A stretch of 64,000 bases of DNA from positions 1 through 64,000 of the forward strand of contig CAWCTF010000004.1 of assembly GCA_963798435.1 (NCBI GenBank), in the 5' to 3' direction. This DNA comes from JALHST01 sp963798435. Its GTDB lineage: Bacteria > Bacteroidota > Bacteroidia > Flavobacteriales > Flavobacteriaceae. The position numbers and the translations under genes were made by a program. Shown here piece after piece: positions 19,307-28,899 of this stretch (its first letter is position 1; every line of letters starts with the position of its first letter). Below the pieces are notes generated by a model, which saw only the letters and a program-made list of their open reading frames with translations, ran no database searches and had not been told where the DNA came from.

Positions 19307-19999
19307 ATGACACTTAGTACCTATAGCAAAGAAGACAAAATATTTCTTGCCGTCGATTGCATAATTTTTGGATTTGATCAAGAAGAACTTAAAATTTTAT
19401 TGGTAAAAAGGAATTTTGAGCCAGAAAAAGGGAAGTGGTCCCTTATCGGTGGATTCCTAAAAAAAGAGGAAAACCTGGACAAGGCCGCTACTAGGGTTCT
19501 CCACCATCTTACTGGATTGCATGAGATTTATATGGAGCAGGTATACACTTTTAGCAAGGTAGACCGTGATCCTGCCGATAGGACTTTATCAGTTGCTTAC
19601 TATGCCCTGATAGATATAGCCAAGCATGATAAAAATGTACTCAATAAAGAAGCGGCAAAATGGTTCTCGCTTAAGGAAGCCCCCAAATTGATTTTTGACC
19701 ATGACCGCATGGTGGAAAGAGCATTGGCGCGATTACGCAGGAGGGCTTTAAGAAAACCCATAGGCTTTGAATTACTCCCCGAAAAATTCACTATGCGACA
19801 GCTTCAAAAATTATATGAGGCGATACTCGACCATAAACTCGATAAGCGCAATTTCATCAACAAATTCAATTCGTTTGATATTTTGATCAAGTTGAATGAG
19901 AAGGATTTAGGCTCATCGAAGAAAGGGGCATATCTATTTCAGTTCGATGAGGAAAAATATAATAGAAAGGTAGATGACGGTTTTAGCTTTAAGCTTTAA
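19307..19999 (+). CDS. araR: Nudix-fold arabinose-responsive transcriptional regulator (AraR type)
   Basis: Probable repressor of the arabinose region. Residues 1-140 form a Nudix fold and the last 80 a winged helix (EKFTMRQLQKLYEAILDHKLDKRNFINKF). In the Nudix box (about 48-71) the usual REUxEE core is replaced by RVLHHLTGL, so the catalytic glutamates are missing; the domain is expected to sense a ligand, not hydrolyse one. Bacteroides AraR (BT0354 type) has this architecture and responds to L-arabinose. It is divergent from the GH51 gene, with a palindromic operator between them. The ligand is inferred from family and from the araBDA neighbours. Confidence 0.9.
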   Translation: MTLSTYSKEDKIFLAVDCIIFGFDQEELKILLVKRNFEPEKGKWSLIGGFLKKEENLDKAATRVLHHLTGLHEIYMEQVYTFSKVDRDPADRTLSVAYYALIDIAKHDKNVLNKEAAKWFSLKEAPKLIFDHDRMVERALARLRRRALRKPIGFELLPEKFTMRQLQKLYEAILDHKLDKRNFINKFNSFDILIKLNEKDLGSSKKGAYLFQFDEEKYNRKVDDGFSFKL

Positions 20000-20484
20000 C
20001 TATCAAATTAATATCGATTTTTGTAGTCTTTAAAACGTCTCGTACACATAATAATATGTCTATTATAAAGGCATAAACTCCGTGCCATCGTGCTACAAAA
20101 ACATTTTAGTAGCCAGTATGTAATTGCACTGGCAACTTAAGCATTGTAAAAACCAACCATTGCAATTATCAAATATAAAATCGCAGGAGAGACGATAATT
20201 GACCAAATACTATTCAGAGTCCTCAAAATTAAAGGACAATATGCGATTCTTTCCCACCCTTTATTTAATTGCAAGGTCATTGGAAATTATGTATGTCAGC
20301 CTACCACAAAGATTTAACTCATAAGGGCTAATGACCATCAATTGTATATCAAAACTTCCCTTCGAAATAATTCGATTATCGATTTTAAGGAAAAAGTTTG
20401 CATGGGAGTTTCATAAAAAAATTATTATGTGTACATTAAACACTTAAATAAAAGATCGACGCTCGACTCCTTCATCCATTGTTT
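20000..20484. other. intergenic region with AraR-type operator
   Basis: AT-rich leader in front of the GH95 gene. The only clear element is the palindrome at 20427-20445, described separately. No TAnnTTTG box at a convincing distance and no RNA gene was seen. Confidence 0.5.
20427..20445. promoter_or_regulatory. AraR-type operator upstream of GH95 gene
   Basis: ATGTGTACATTAAACACTT: one mismatch in the left half-site, right half-site perfect, 7-bp spacer. It ends 39 nt before the ATG of the GH95 gene and probably controls the rightward enzyme operon. Confidence 0.75.
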
Positions 20485-22950
20485 ATGAAAAGACTCCTTT
20501 CTCTTGTCAGCTTTCTGGTCACTTTTATGTTTTTCGGGCAACGGTCATCAGATTTAAAACTTTGGTACGACGAACCCTCTGGGGAAACTTGGGAAAATGC
20601 CCTCCCTATTGGAAATGGCCGTATTGGAGCCATGGTGTTTGGAAACGTACCTAAAGAAATTTTTCAACTGAACGAACATACCGTTTGGAGCGGGAGTCCA
20701 AATAGAAACGATAACCCAAATGCCCTGGAAGCACTTTCTGAGGTGCGAAAATTAATATTCGACGGGGAATATAAGGCGGCCGAGAAGCTTGCCAATGAAA
20801 AGATCATTACTAAAAAATCACAGGGGCAAATGTTTCAGCCCGTGGGTAATTTGGAACTCACTTTTCCAAACCATGATAACTACAAGGCGTATTACAGGGA
20901 TTTGGACCTTGCCAATGCAGTAAGTAAAACCACCTACACTGTTGATGGGATTACATACCAGCGGGAAGCTTTCGTCTCATTAGCGGACCGAGTTTTGATC
21001 ATAAGACTTTCATCCGATCAACCTGGGAAAATTTCGTTTGCGGCAAACTTCACATCTCCGCACACCGACGCTAAAATTGAATCCAGTGGTGATAACCAAT
21101 TTTCGCTTTGCGGGGTAACGAGCGACCATGAAGGGGTCAAAGGTAAAGTGCAATTTAATGCCTTGTTGCGATTGAAAACCGACAACGGCAAAATTACCCA
21201 TACAGCTTCCTCCATAAAGGTCGATAAGGCCGATTCGGCCATTTTAATGGTTTCCATTGCCACCAACTTCAATTCTTACAACGATTTAGGGGGTGATGAA
21301 AAGCAAAGGGCACAAGCTTATCTTGATGCTGCCTTTGAGAAAAACTATGAACAATTAAAAGCCGACCATATCAAAAAATACCAAGCCCTTTTTAACAGGG
21401 TCGTATTGGATTTTATCAACACCGATGCTTCAAAATTACCTACTGATGAACGATTGGCTAATTTTAGAAATACGAACGATCCTTCATTTGTAGCCCTCTA
21501 CTTTCAATATGGACGCTATCTTTTGATTTCCTCGTCACAACCCGGAGGGCAACCTGCCAATCTACAGGGTATTTGGAACCAAAGCATGAAACCTGCCTGG
21601 GACAGTAAGTATACCATCAACATTAATGCGGAAATGAACTATTGGCCTGCAGAACGCACTAATCTTTCTGAACTCCATGAACCTTTTCTTAAAATGATAA
21701 AAGAACTATCGGAAACGGGTAAGGAAACTGCCAATGTAATGTATGGAGCTAGAGGATGGATGGCGCATCACAATACGGACATCTGGCGAATAACAGGGGC
21801 AATCGACGGTGCTTTTTGGGGCATCTGGAACGGGGGCGGAGGATGGACCAGTCAGCATCTTTGGGAACATTATCTGTACACGGGCGATACTTCGTTTTTA
21901 AAATCGATCTATCCTATCCTAAAGGGAGCGGCTGAGTTTTATGCTGATTTTCTGGTACCACATCCCAACTATCCATATGTAGTGATAGCTCCGGGAAATT
22001 CACCTGAGAACGCCCCGGAAGCGCATCAAGGTTCCTCCATCACGGCAGGCTCCACAATGGATAATCAGTTGGTTTTTGATGTCTTCAGCACGGCGGTGCG
22101 GGCTTCGAAGATTCTAGAAATAGATGCCACCTTTGCCGATTCGCTAGAAGTGTTGAGAAAAAAATTACCTCCCATGCAAATTGGCAAACATAACCAACTA
22201 CAAGAATGGTTGGACGATGTGGATTCGCCCGAAGATCATCATAGGCATATATCACATTTATATGGACTTTTCCCCTCCAATCAGATTTCGCCCTATAGAA
22301 CTCCTAAATTATTCGCTGCCGCCAAAAATACGCTGTTACAACGCGGTGATGTTTCAACGGGATGGAGTATGGGGTGGAAAGTGAATTGGTGGGCAAAAAT
22401 GCAAGACGGCAATCACGCTTATAAATTGATTGTCGACCAATTAACTCCGGTTGGAATCAACCAAGGAGGTGGTGGCACCTATAATAACCTATTCGATGCA
22501 CATCCTCCTTTTCAGATCGATGGAAATTTTGGCTGTACCTCCGGTATTGCCGAAATGTTGTTGCAAAGTTCAGACGGGACCGTTCATCTACTTCCCGCTG
22601 TTCCGGATGCCCTTTCCTCGGGCTATGTAGGCGGACTAAAAACAAGGGGTGATTTTGAATTAGTAGGTATGGAATGGAAGGATAAAAAACTTGTGGTAGC
22701 AACTATAAAATCAAATTTGGGAGGAAACTTGCGCCTCAGAACCCCTAATAAGGTTGAACTTATCGGTTCTGGCAGTTTAAATAAAGCGGAAGGCAGTAAC
22801 CCTAACCCATTTTTTTATGTCACGGAAACTGCTGCGCCATTACTTTCCAAAAATACAACAATAGAGGCGCTTAATTTAGGCGCTACTTTTCTCTATGATT
22901 TGGAAACGGAAAAGGGAAAGACCTATACGCTAAAATTCAAGGAACAATAA
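20485..22950 (+). CDS. GH95 alpha-L-fucosidase / alpha-L-galactosidase
   Basis: Exported GH95 enzyme releasing terminal alpha-L-fucose or L-galactose by inversion. The ATG at 20485 (MKRLLSLVSF) gives a signal peptide and 821 residues; a TTG six bases earlier is less likely. The N-terminal domain starts with the family hallmark WYDEPSGETWENALPIGNGR. Probable catalytic residues are N379 and N381 (NINAEMNYWPAE), E508 (SPENAP) and D679 (FQIDGNFG), matching the Asn/Asn/Glu/Asp set known from bifidobacterial AfcA. The stop codon overlaps the start of the next gene (TAATG). First gene of the rightward enzyme operon. Next to arabinose genes, an L-galactosidase role on arabinoxylan side chains is a serious alternative to fucosidase. 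Confidence 0.93.
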   Translation: MKRLLSLVSFLVTFMFFGQRSSDLKLWYDEPSGETWENALPIGNGRIGAMVFGNVPKEIFQLNEHTVWSGSPNRNDNPNALEALSEVRKLIFDGEYKAAEKLANEKIITKKSQGQMFQPVGNLELTFPNHDNYKAYYRDLDLANAVSKTTYTVDGITYQREAFVSLADRVLIIRLSSDQPGKISFAANFTSPHTDAKIESSGDNQFSLCGVTSDHEGVKGKVQFNALLRLKTDNGKITHTASSIKVDKADSAILMVSIATNFNSYNDLGGDEKQRAQAYLDAAFEKNYEQLKADHIKKYQALFNRVVLDFINTDASKLPTDERLANFRNTNDPSFVALYFQYGRYLLISSSQPGGQPANLQGIWNQSMKPAWDSKYTININAEMNYWPAERTNLSELHEPFLKMIKELSETGKETANVMYGARGWMAHHNTDIWRITGAIDGAFWGIWNGGGGWTSQHLWEHYLYTGDTSFLKSIYPILKGAAEFYADFLVPHPNYPYVVIAPGNSPENAPEAHQGSSITAGSTMDNQLVFDVFSTAVRASKILEIDATFADSLEVLRKKLPPMQIGKHNQLQEWLDDVDSPEDHHRHISHLYGLFPSNQISPYRTPKLFAAAKNTLLQRGDVSTGWSMGWKVNWWAKMQDGNHAYKLIVDQLTPVGINQGGGGTYNNLFDAHPPFQIDGNFGCTSGIAEMLLQSSDGTVHLLPAVPDALSSGYVGGLKTRGDFELVGMEWKDKKLVVATIKSNLGGNLRLRTPNKVELIGSGSLNKAEGSNPNPFFYVTETAAPLLSKNTTIEALNLGATFLYDLETEKGKTYTLKFKEQ

Positions 22951-23885
22951 TGCAGGGATTTCATCTTATTGCTAAAATACTCGTATTTATGATGCTTCAG
23001 GTCGTGGGCTATGCCCAAGAACAAAAAGCACAAAATCCCATTATCTTCGCAGATGTACCCGATTTGTCGATGATCCGGGTCGGCGATACGTATTATATGA
23101 GCAGTACAACCATGCACTTGAGCCCCGGCGTACCCATTATGAAATCAAAGGATTTGGTCAATTGGGAGCTTGTAAATTATGCCTATGACCGACTCGGGGA
23201 AGTGGACGCCCTAAATTTGGATAACGGAGAAAGCGCATATGGTAAGGGATCATGGGCCAGTTGCATGCGTTACCATAATAACACATACTACCTATTCACT
23301 TTTGCTGCTACCACGGGTAAAACCTATGTTTACGCTACAAAGAATATTGAAAATGGTCCTTGGAAAGTAACCTCCTTTGCACCTTCTTACCATGACCTTA
23401 CTGTCTTTTTTGATGATGATGGTAAAGTGTACATGATTTGGGGAGCCGGAAAATTGAGGATCGCAGAACTTGAAAACGACTTGTCAGGAGTAATTAAAGG
23501 AACGGAACGGGTCTTGATTGAAAACGCCAGTGCTCCCGCAGGGGACAACATTATGTTGGGTGCAGAAGGATCCCAGCTATTTAAAATAGATGGTAAATAT
23601 TATCTTTTTAATATTACGTGGCCAAGAGGGGGTATACGAACCGTTTTGGTTCATAGAGCGGATACGATAACGGGGCCATATGAGGGTAGACTCGCTTTGC
23701 AGGACAAGGGTGTGGCCCAAGGCGGCTTGATCGACACTCCAGATGGAAAATGGTTTTCCTACCTCTTTAGGGATTACGGATCCGTTGGGCGAATACCGTA
23801 TTTGGTTCCCGTAAAATGGGAAGATGGCTGGCCAATTTTGGGTGAGGATGGCAAAGTTCCCGATACTTTAGATCTTCCCGCCTAG
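22950..23885 (+). CDS. GH43 glycosidase, N-terminal catalytic part (frameshifted)
   Basis: Exported five-bladed propeller glycosidase of family GH43, likely a beta-xylosidase or alpha-L-arabinofuranosidase. The signal peptide is MQGFHLIAKILVFMMLQVVG. The catalytic triad is recognisable as D38 (ADVPDLSMIR), D149 (YHDLTVFFDDD) and E206 (GAEGSQLFKI). Its ATG overlaps the GH95 stop codon, indicating translational coupling. The frame stops at the TAG at 23883-23885 after DTLDLPA. In the next frame the sequence continues as SKGLIPNIVASDEF, the normal continuation for this family. A single extra base near 23883 explains the break. The catalytic blades are complete up to this point but the C-terminal domain would be lost. 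Confidence 0.88.
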   Translation: MQGFHLIAKILVFMMLQVVGYAQEQKAQNPIIFADVPDLSMIRVGDTYYMSSTTMHLSPGVPIMKSKDLVNWELVNYAYDRLGEVDALNLDNGESAYGKGSWASCMRYHNNTYYLFTFAATTGKTYVYATKNIENGPWKVTSFAPSYHDLTVFFDDDGKVYMIWGAGKLRIAELENDLSGVIKGTERVLIENASAPAGDNIMLGAEGSQLFKIDGKYYLFNITWPRGGIRTVLVHRADTITGPYEGRLALQDKGVAQGGLIDTPDGKWFSYLFRDYGSVGRIPYLVPVKWEDGWPILGEDGKVPDTLDLPA

Positions 23886-24516
23886 CAAAGGCCTTATCCC
23901 TAATATTGTGGCATCCGACGAATTTGAGCGAAAAAAGAACGCCCGCGAATTGCCCTTGGTATGGCAATGGAACCACAATCCGGTAGATAGCCTTTTTTCA
24001 TTGAAAGATAGAAAAGGCCACTTACGATTGACAACAGGAGGATTGGTTTCTTCCTTTGTGCAGGCGAAAAATACCTTGACCCAACGAACCATAGGACCAG
24101 TGTGTAACGGCAGTACCGCTTTGGATATTTCCAACATGAAGGAAGGTGATTTTGCGGGACTTTCCTTGCTTCAACGATATTATGGCTTGGTTGGCATTAA
24201 ATTCGAAGGAGGTAAAAAGAAGATTGTTATGGTCCATATAAATGATGACAAGCCTCAAGAAGAAGCATCCATACCAGTATCGCAGAAAAAAGTCTATTTA
24301 AAGGCTTCCTGTGATTTTAGAGAAAAAAAGGATGAGGCCAAGTTCTATTACAGCTTGGATGGTAAAAAATGGAACAGCATAGGGACAACCCTTAAAATGT
24401 CGTACACCCTACCCCATTTTATGGGCTACCGCTTTGGACTTTTTAATTTTGCCTCCCAGGAAACAGGTGGCTTTGTAGATTTCGATTATTTTAGGATAAA
24501 GGACAAATTAGATTAA
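23886..24516 (+). CDS. GH43 glycosidase, C-terminal beta-sandwich part (frameshifted remainder)
   Basis: Continuation of the GH43 gene in another frame. The open part runs on from the break; the first possible start codon is a GTG at 23908, which falls inside the conserved segment IVASDEF and is unlikely to be a real initiation site. The region contains LPLVWQWNHNP, then a C-terminal concanavalin-like beta-sandwich that ends with GGFVDFDYFRIKD, typical of two-domain GH43 enzymes. With one base removed at about 23883 the two parts make one protein of about 521 residues. Either the sequence has an indel error or the strain has lost the accessory domain. Confidence 0.82.
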
Positions 24517-24544
24517 AAAACACTATATATCAAACAACTATAAA

Positions 24545-25663
24545 ATGAAAAACAGGAGCTACTTATTCATCATGCTTACCATTTTGATGCGCTTTTTGGG
24601 CATTGCCCAAAACAATAAAACAGTCGTTGAAGATTTTAGATCTTCTACATTGAACCAGCCCGGAAAGGAATATCCTCAGGTAAATTCCCAAGGCTATGCC
24701 CGATTTAAAATTGATGCCCCGGCAGCAGATAGTGTTCGGGTAAGCCTAGGTCTTAGCGGACAGGGCGGAACGAAACTAGCAAAAGCCGAAGACGGTTCCT
24801 GGATGGGGACCACCGAAGGACCTATTGATGAAGGTTTCCACTACTATCATGTAAATGTAGATGGAGGGACTTTCAACGATCCGGGTGCCCTTAATTTCTA
24901 CGGTTCGGTACGCTGGGAAAGTGGTATTGAAATTCCTGCGCATGACCAAGAATTCTATGCCTTAAAAGATGTCCCACACGGGAAAGTACAACAGATTCTT
25001 TTTCCTTCAAAAAGCACAAATACTTCGCGACGTGCATTTGTGTACACCCCGCCAGGATATGCAGCTTCCCCGAATAAAAAATATTCGGTATTATACCTAC
25101 AACATGGTTGGGGAGAGGATGAAACCGCATGGAGTAATCAAGGACATGCCAACTTGATTATGGATAATCTTATTGTCGAAAATAAAATAGAACCCTTTAT
25201 CATCGTCATGACGTACGGCATGACGAACGAGATAAAGTTCGGTGGCCTGCGCAATTTCGATATAACCCCTTTTCAGACCGTAATGGTAGCGGAATTAATA
25301 CCCTATGTGGATAACAATTTCCGTACGATAGCCGATGAATCCCACAGGGCAATGGCCGGACTTTCAATGGGCGGAATGGAGACAAAACAAATTACCATGA
25401 ACAAACCCGATGTATTCTCCTATTATGGACTGCTTAGCGGTGGTACGTACGACCCTGAAGACATCAAAAACAAGGAAGATGTCAGCCTGATTTTTCTAAG
25501 CTGCGGAAGCAAAGAACGACCAGAACGTGTTAAAACTGCGGTCGAGGAACTCAAGAAAGCAGGTTTCAATGCGGTTTCCTATATATCGGAAGGCACGGCG
25601 CACGAATTTCAGACGTGGCGTAGAAGCCTGTATCAATTCGCACAGCTTCTATTTAAAAATTAA
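24545..25663 (+). CDS. CE1-like esterase with N-terminal E-set domain (1)
   Basis: Exported alpha/beta-hydrolase of the CE1/esterase D type, predicted to cleave feruloyl or acetyl esters from a glycan. After the signal peptide an Ig-like E-set domain (about residues 40-135, with GFHYYHVNVDG) precedes the hydrolase domain, which begins at RRAFVYTPPGY. The nucleophile is S274 in AGLSMGGME; the catalytic His is in GTAHEFQTWRR near the end. It lies 28 nt after the GH43 gene and before a paralogous esterase. Family members of this layout occur widely in xylan and arabinan loci of Bacteroidota. Whether ferulate or acetate is removed cannot be told. Confidence 0.88.
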   Translation: MKNRSYLFIMLTILMRFLGIAQNNKTVVEDFRSSTLNQPGKEYPQVNSQGYARFKIDAPAADSVRVSLGLSGQGGTKLAKAEDGSWMGTTEGPIDEGFHYYHVNVDGGTFNDPGALNFYGSVRWESGIEIPAHDQEFYALKDVPHGKVQQILFPSKSTNTSRRAFVYTPPGYAASPNKKYSVLYLQHGWGEDETAWSNQGHANLIMDNLIVENKIEPFIIVMTYGMTNEIKFGGLRNFDITPFQTVMVAELIPYVDNNFRTIADESHRAMAGLSMGGMETKQITMNKPDVFSYYGLLSGGTYDPEDIKNKEDVSLIFLSCGSKERPERVKTAVEELKKAGFNAVSYISEGTAHEFQTWRRSLYQFAQLLFKN

Positions 25664-25697
25664 AGTATTAACACGTACCTCTTAAACAATTGCAGCG

Positions 25698-26894
25698 ATG
25701 AATTATACTGATTCATTCTTTAGGATTTTCTCATGCACATGGCTATTTATGTCTACTTTCATGTACGGTCAGCAGGCAAATGTAAATTTGGACTTTGACC
25801 CCCAAAAAGATACGGAAGGGTTGATCCCCTTTAGTGCCAAGGTTAACTCTCCCGAAGTACATGACGACAAAACCGTAACATTTCGGCTGATGGCTCCAGA
25901 GGCCCAAAAAGTTGAATTAAATCCCGGTGCAATTAACACCGCTCTTGGTAAAGGGCAAGAACCTTTTCTTTTTACGAAAGGGGATGATGGTATTTGGACA
26001 TTGACTATAGGGCCACTTCCCGCTGATATGTACGCTTATCATCTCAGGGTCGACGGTGTGCAAATGGCCGACCCAAATAATACACAAGCTGCATTTACGG
26101 CCATGCCTCCTTATAGCCAACTTATTGTGCATGGGGAAGGTCCGGCCTATTATGATGCCAAAAAGGTCCCGCATGGAAACGTTACGCGTCATATTTATCA
26201 TTCGGATGTAACCAAAGGGGAACGTGAACTTTACGTGTACACACCGCCCGGATATGATCCTGAAAAAAAATATCCCGTTCTCTATTTAGTGGGTGGCAGT
26301 GGCGAACTACCTTCAAATTGGATATATGATGGTCGAGTGAATTTGATAATGGATAATTTGCTTTCGGAAAACAAAGCCAGGCCCATGATAATTGCTATCC
26401 CCAACAATCAGGTTATTCATAGGAATAATCCCCAGCATGCCGAGCTGACTTTTGATATTTTTGAAAAGGAGCTAAGAAACCATGTCATTCCAGTAATCGA
26501 CCAGAATTACAGTACGATACAAAACCCGAAGGGAAGAGCAATTTCCGGATTGTCAATGGGAGGTCGCCATAGCATGTTTATCGGATTTAAATCCCTTGAT
26601 CTCTTTGCCAATTTTGGCATACTCAGCGCCGGGGATGTGGAGGCAGAAACTTCGCTAGCGTATTTCTTAAATCGTCCAGATGTAAATGATGATATAGCGT
26701 ATCTTTTCGTGGGACAAGGGACACGTGAGGCTACAGGTTTTTTTAACCAAAGAGTTCAAGCCTTACATGACGCCTTAACCAAGCATGCCATAAAACACGA
26801 ATATTATGTTGGTGGCAATGGCGGGCATGATTGGTCAACCTGGCGCCATCTCCTGTATTATCGGTTCCTGCCCAACCTTTGGCAGAATTTATGA
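25698..26894 (+). CDS. CE1-like esterase with N-terminal E-set domain (2)
   Basis: Second exported esterase, 398 residues, with the same E-set plus alpha/beta-hydrolase architecture as the preceding gene (34 nt away). The hydrolase domain begins at RELYVYTPPGYDPEKKYPVLY. The nucleophile is S286 in ISGLSMGGRHS and the catalytic His is in GNGGHDWSTWRH. The oxyanion region differs from its neighbour: VGGSGE here, QHGWGE there. This suggests a different substrate preference. A signal peptide is visible at the N-terminus (SCTWLFMSTFMYGQQ). Same operon as the GH95 and GH43 genes. Confidence 0.87.
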   Translation: MNYTDSFFRIFSCTWLFMSTFMYGQQANVNLDFDPQKDTEGLIPFSAKVNSPEVHDDKTVTFRLMAPEAQKVELNPGAINTALGKGQEPFLFTKGDDGIWTLTIGPLPADMYAYHLRVDGVQMADPNNTQAAFTAMPPYSQLIVHGEGPAYYDAKKVPHGNVTRHIYHSDVTKGERELYVYTPPGYDPEKKYPVLYLVGGSGELPSNWIYDGRVNLIMDNLLSENKARPMIIAIPNNQVIHRNNPQHAELTFDIFEKELRNHVIPVIDQNYSTIQNPKGRAISGLSMGGRHSMFIGFKSLDLFANFGILSAGDVEAETSLAYFLNRPDVNDDIAYLFVGQGTREATGFFNQRVQALHDALTKHAIKHEYYVGGNGGHDWSTWRHLLYYRFLPNLWQNL

Positions 26895-26914
26895 CAACGA
26901 ATCAAAAAAAATAG

Positions 26915-28495
26915 ATGAAAAATACACATTTAACCTTGTTTTCAGTAGTACTAATTGCTATTGTTTCCTGCACAAAGTTGCAGCCAGGTCAAGTCAACAT
27001 TGAAAATGGTATCGTACAAGGAACCGTTGAGGGAAATTTAACTGTTTTTAAAGGGATTCCGTTCGCAGCTCCACCAATTGGGGAGCTTCGATGGAAGGCA
27101 CCCGAACCCGCTGAAAAATGGGAAGGCATTAAGGAGGCTACGGCATTCGCCCCGGCTCCGATACAGGGTAACGATCAAAAAGGAAAGAGTGAAGACTGTC
27201 TTTATTTGAACATATGGACCCCTGCAACTTCCGCAGATGAGAAGATACCCGTACTCGTATGGATCTATGGAGGAGGTTTTAGTTTTGGCTCCACCTCGGA
27301 ACCCGTTTATGATGGTGCAGCCCTCGCCAAAAAAGGGGTCGTCTTAGTCAGTATCGCCTATCGTGTAGGGCAATTGGGTTTTCTGGCACATCCAGAACTG
27401 AGTGCTGAAAATCCTGATAAAGTATCCGGAAATTACGGAATCCTAGATCAAATTGCGGGTCTGCAATGGGTGAAGGACAATATCGCCGCTTTTGGGGGCG
27501 ACCCCGATAAGGTGACGATTTTTGGGGAATCGGCCGGTGGTATATCTGTGAGTATGTTGTGTGCCTCCCCCCTAGCAAAAGACTTGTTCAAAGGGGCCAT
27601 TTCCCAAAGTGGAGGCTCTTTCGGTCCGTCAAGGCCAGTAACATTTCCAGGAGAAAATATGAAAACCCTTGCTATGGCCGAAAAAGAAGGTCTGGCCTAT
27701 ATGGAAAAAGTTGGGGCCGCGAGCTTAAAGGACCTTAGAAATATACCGGTGGACAAACTCCCCATGGGCATGGGCATGGGTGGCGCATGGCCCATTATCG
27801 ACGGTCATGTAATTCCTGATGATCAATTCAAACTATACGAGCAAGGTAAATATAACGATGTGCCCGTGCTGATCGGCTATAATTCTGATGAAGGTGCCAG
27901 TTTTTCTCGTGAAAAGACCCCCGAAGAATTCATTGCAAACGTCGAAAAGAGATATGGCAAATTTTCAAAGGAATTGTTGGATAGCTATCCCGTTGGTGAA
28001 AATTCGGTTCCCAAAACCGCCAGGGACCTGGCGAGGGACGCCGCTTTTGGCTGGCATACTTGGAGTTGGGCACGGTTACAATCACAGACCGGAAATTCCA
28101 AGGTTTACTACTACTATTTTGACCAGCATCCAACGTATCCAGAAGATTCACCCAAATTTGGTCATGGTTCCCCCCATGCGCAGGAAGTACCGTATGTCTT
28201 CCAAAACCTGGATCAAGACAATCCTGAGGTTACTGAATCCGATAGTGCTATTTCCGAGGCCATGGCTACCTATTGGACCAATTTTACAAAACACGGAAAT
28301 CCAAACGGGGACCATCTACCGGAGTGGCCAGCATTCAGAAAAGACAATCCCGAGGTTATGTACTTTGAGCAGACCCCGCATCTGGGTGCGGTACCTAGTG
28401 AAACTTCGTTGAAGGTCCTTGACACTTATTTTGAGTGGCGAAGAAGCCCCGAGGGAGAGCAATGGGGAAAGCAGCAAATCGAGGCCTTAAAATAG
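26915..28495 (+). CDS. type-B carboxylesterase lipoprotein
   Basis: Exported alpha/beta-hydrolase of the carboxylesterase type-B family (formerly CE10), 526 residues. The N-terminus is a lipoprotein signal ending at Cys19 (IAIVSCTKL). Motifs seen are VFKGIPFAAPPIGELRW, EDCLYLNIWTPA, the oxyanion GGGFSFGS, nucleophile S206 in FGESAGGISVSM, and the catalytic His probably in FGHGSPHAQEVPYVF. It starts 20 nt after the previous esterase. The family acts on small acyl esters; in this position it most likely finishes de-esterification of released oligosaccharides. The next 400 nt hold only gene remnants. Confidence 0.9.
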   Translation: MKNTHLTLFSVVLIAIVSCTKLQPGQVNIENGIVQGTVEGNLTVFKGIPFAAPPIGELRWKAPEPAEKWEGIKEATAFAPAPIQGNDQKGKSEDCLYLNIWTPATSADEKIPVLVWIYGGGFSFGSTSEPVYDGAALAKKGVVLVSIAYRVGQLGFLAHPELSAENPDKVSGNYGILDQIAGLQWVKDNIAAFGGDPDKVTIFGESAGGISVSMLCASPLAKDLFKGAISQSGGSFGPSRPVTFPGENMKTLAMAEKEGLAYMEKVGAASLKDLRNIPVDKLPMGMGMGGAWPIIDGHVIPDDQFKLYEQGKYNDVPVLIGYNSDEGASFSREKTPEEFIANVEKRYGKFSKELLDSYPVGENSVPKTARDLARDAAFGWHTWSWARLQSQTGNSKVYYYYFDQHPTYPEDSPKFGHGSPHAQEVPYVFQNLDQDNPEVTESDSAISEAMATYWTNFTKHGNPNGDHLPEWPAFRKDNPEVMYFEQTPHLGAVPSETSLKVLDTYFEWRRSPEGEQWGKQQIEALK

Positions 28496-28526
28496 ATTTT
28501 TCATCCTTAAAAAATACGCGAGAAGA

Positions 28527-28767
28527 GATGATTAAAAAAATGCCGCCTGGCTTCCTTTCAATAATATGGCTATCGCTTGTGACAAAACAGAACCACCAAA
28601 GCCCATTGGCCTGTGAAAATCAAATGAAGTGGCAAGCAATGGAATACTATGCCTTTATCCATTTTTCGCTGACCACATACACAGACCCGTCTTGGGGCTA
28701 TGGCGAATTTCCGCTTTTGGAAAGGAGGAAAGATTTGAATATGCAACCATGGGGATCGGGTTTATAA
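28527..28767 (+). pseudogene. GH29 alpha-L-fucosidase, 5' remnant
   Basis: A short broken gene. The frame starts with a signal-like MIKKMPPGFLSIIWLSL. A neighbouring frame reads MAIACDKTEPPKPIG, a lipoprotein N-terminus typical of Bacteroidota GH29 enzymes. A third stretch reads ENQMKWQAMEYYAFIHFS followed by TYTDPSWGYGE, the well-known GH29 entry motif. Two frame changes are needed to join them, and the homology stops near 28710, leaving less than a fifth of the ~450-residue domain. It is a relic, not a functional gene. It still marks a former fucosidase gene in this operon. Confidence 0.7.
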
Positions 28768-28880
28768 ATGGTGGGCGAACTGCCGCCGGGGATATACTTT
28801 CCACCGAGGTGTCAGGTGGATTTACAGGGGCTATGCTAGGGTTGTATGTGACAACCGGAAATGATATCATACCTGAATAA
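28710..28880 (+). pseudogene. probable GH43 3' remnant fused to the GH29 scar
   Basis: From about 28720 a second frame reads ERFEYATMGIGFINGG, then GDILSTEVSGGFTGAMLGLY, ending in a stop at 28878-28880. The GGFTGAxLGLY pattern is what I know from the C-terminal end of many GH43 enzymes. No start codon or catalytic part precedes it. The simplest reading is that a deletion removed the body of a GH29 gene and of a following GH43 gene, joining their ends. The family assignment of this short piece is less certain than that of the GH29 part. Confidence 0.5.
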
Positions 28881-28899
28881 TACTACTAATAATAGACCA

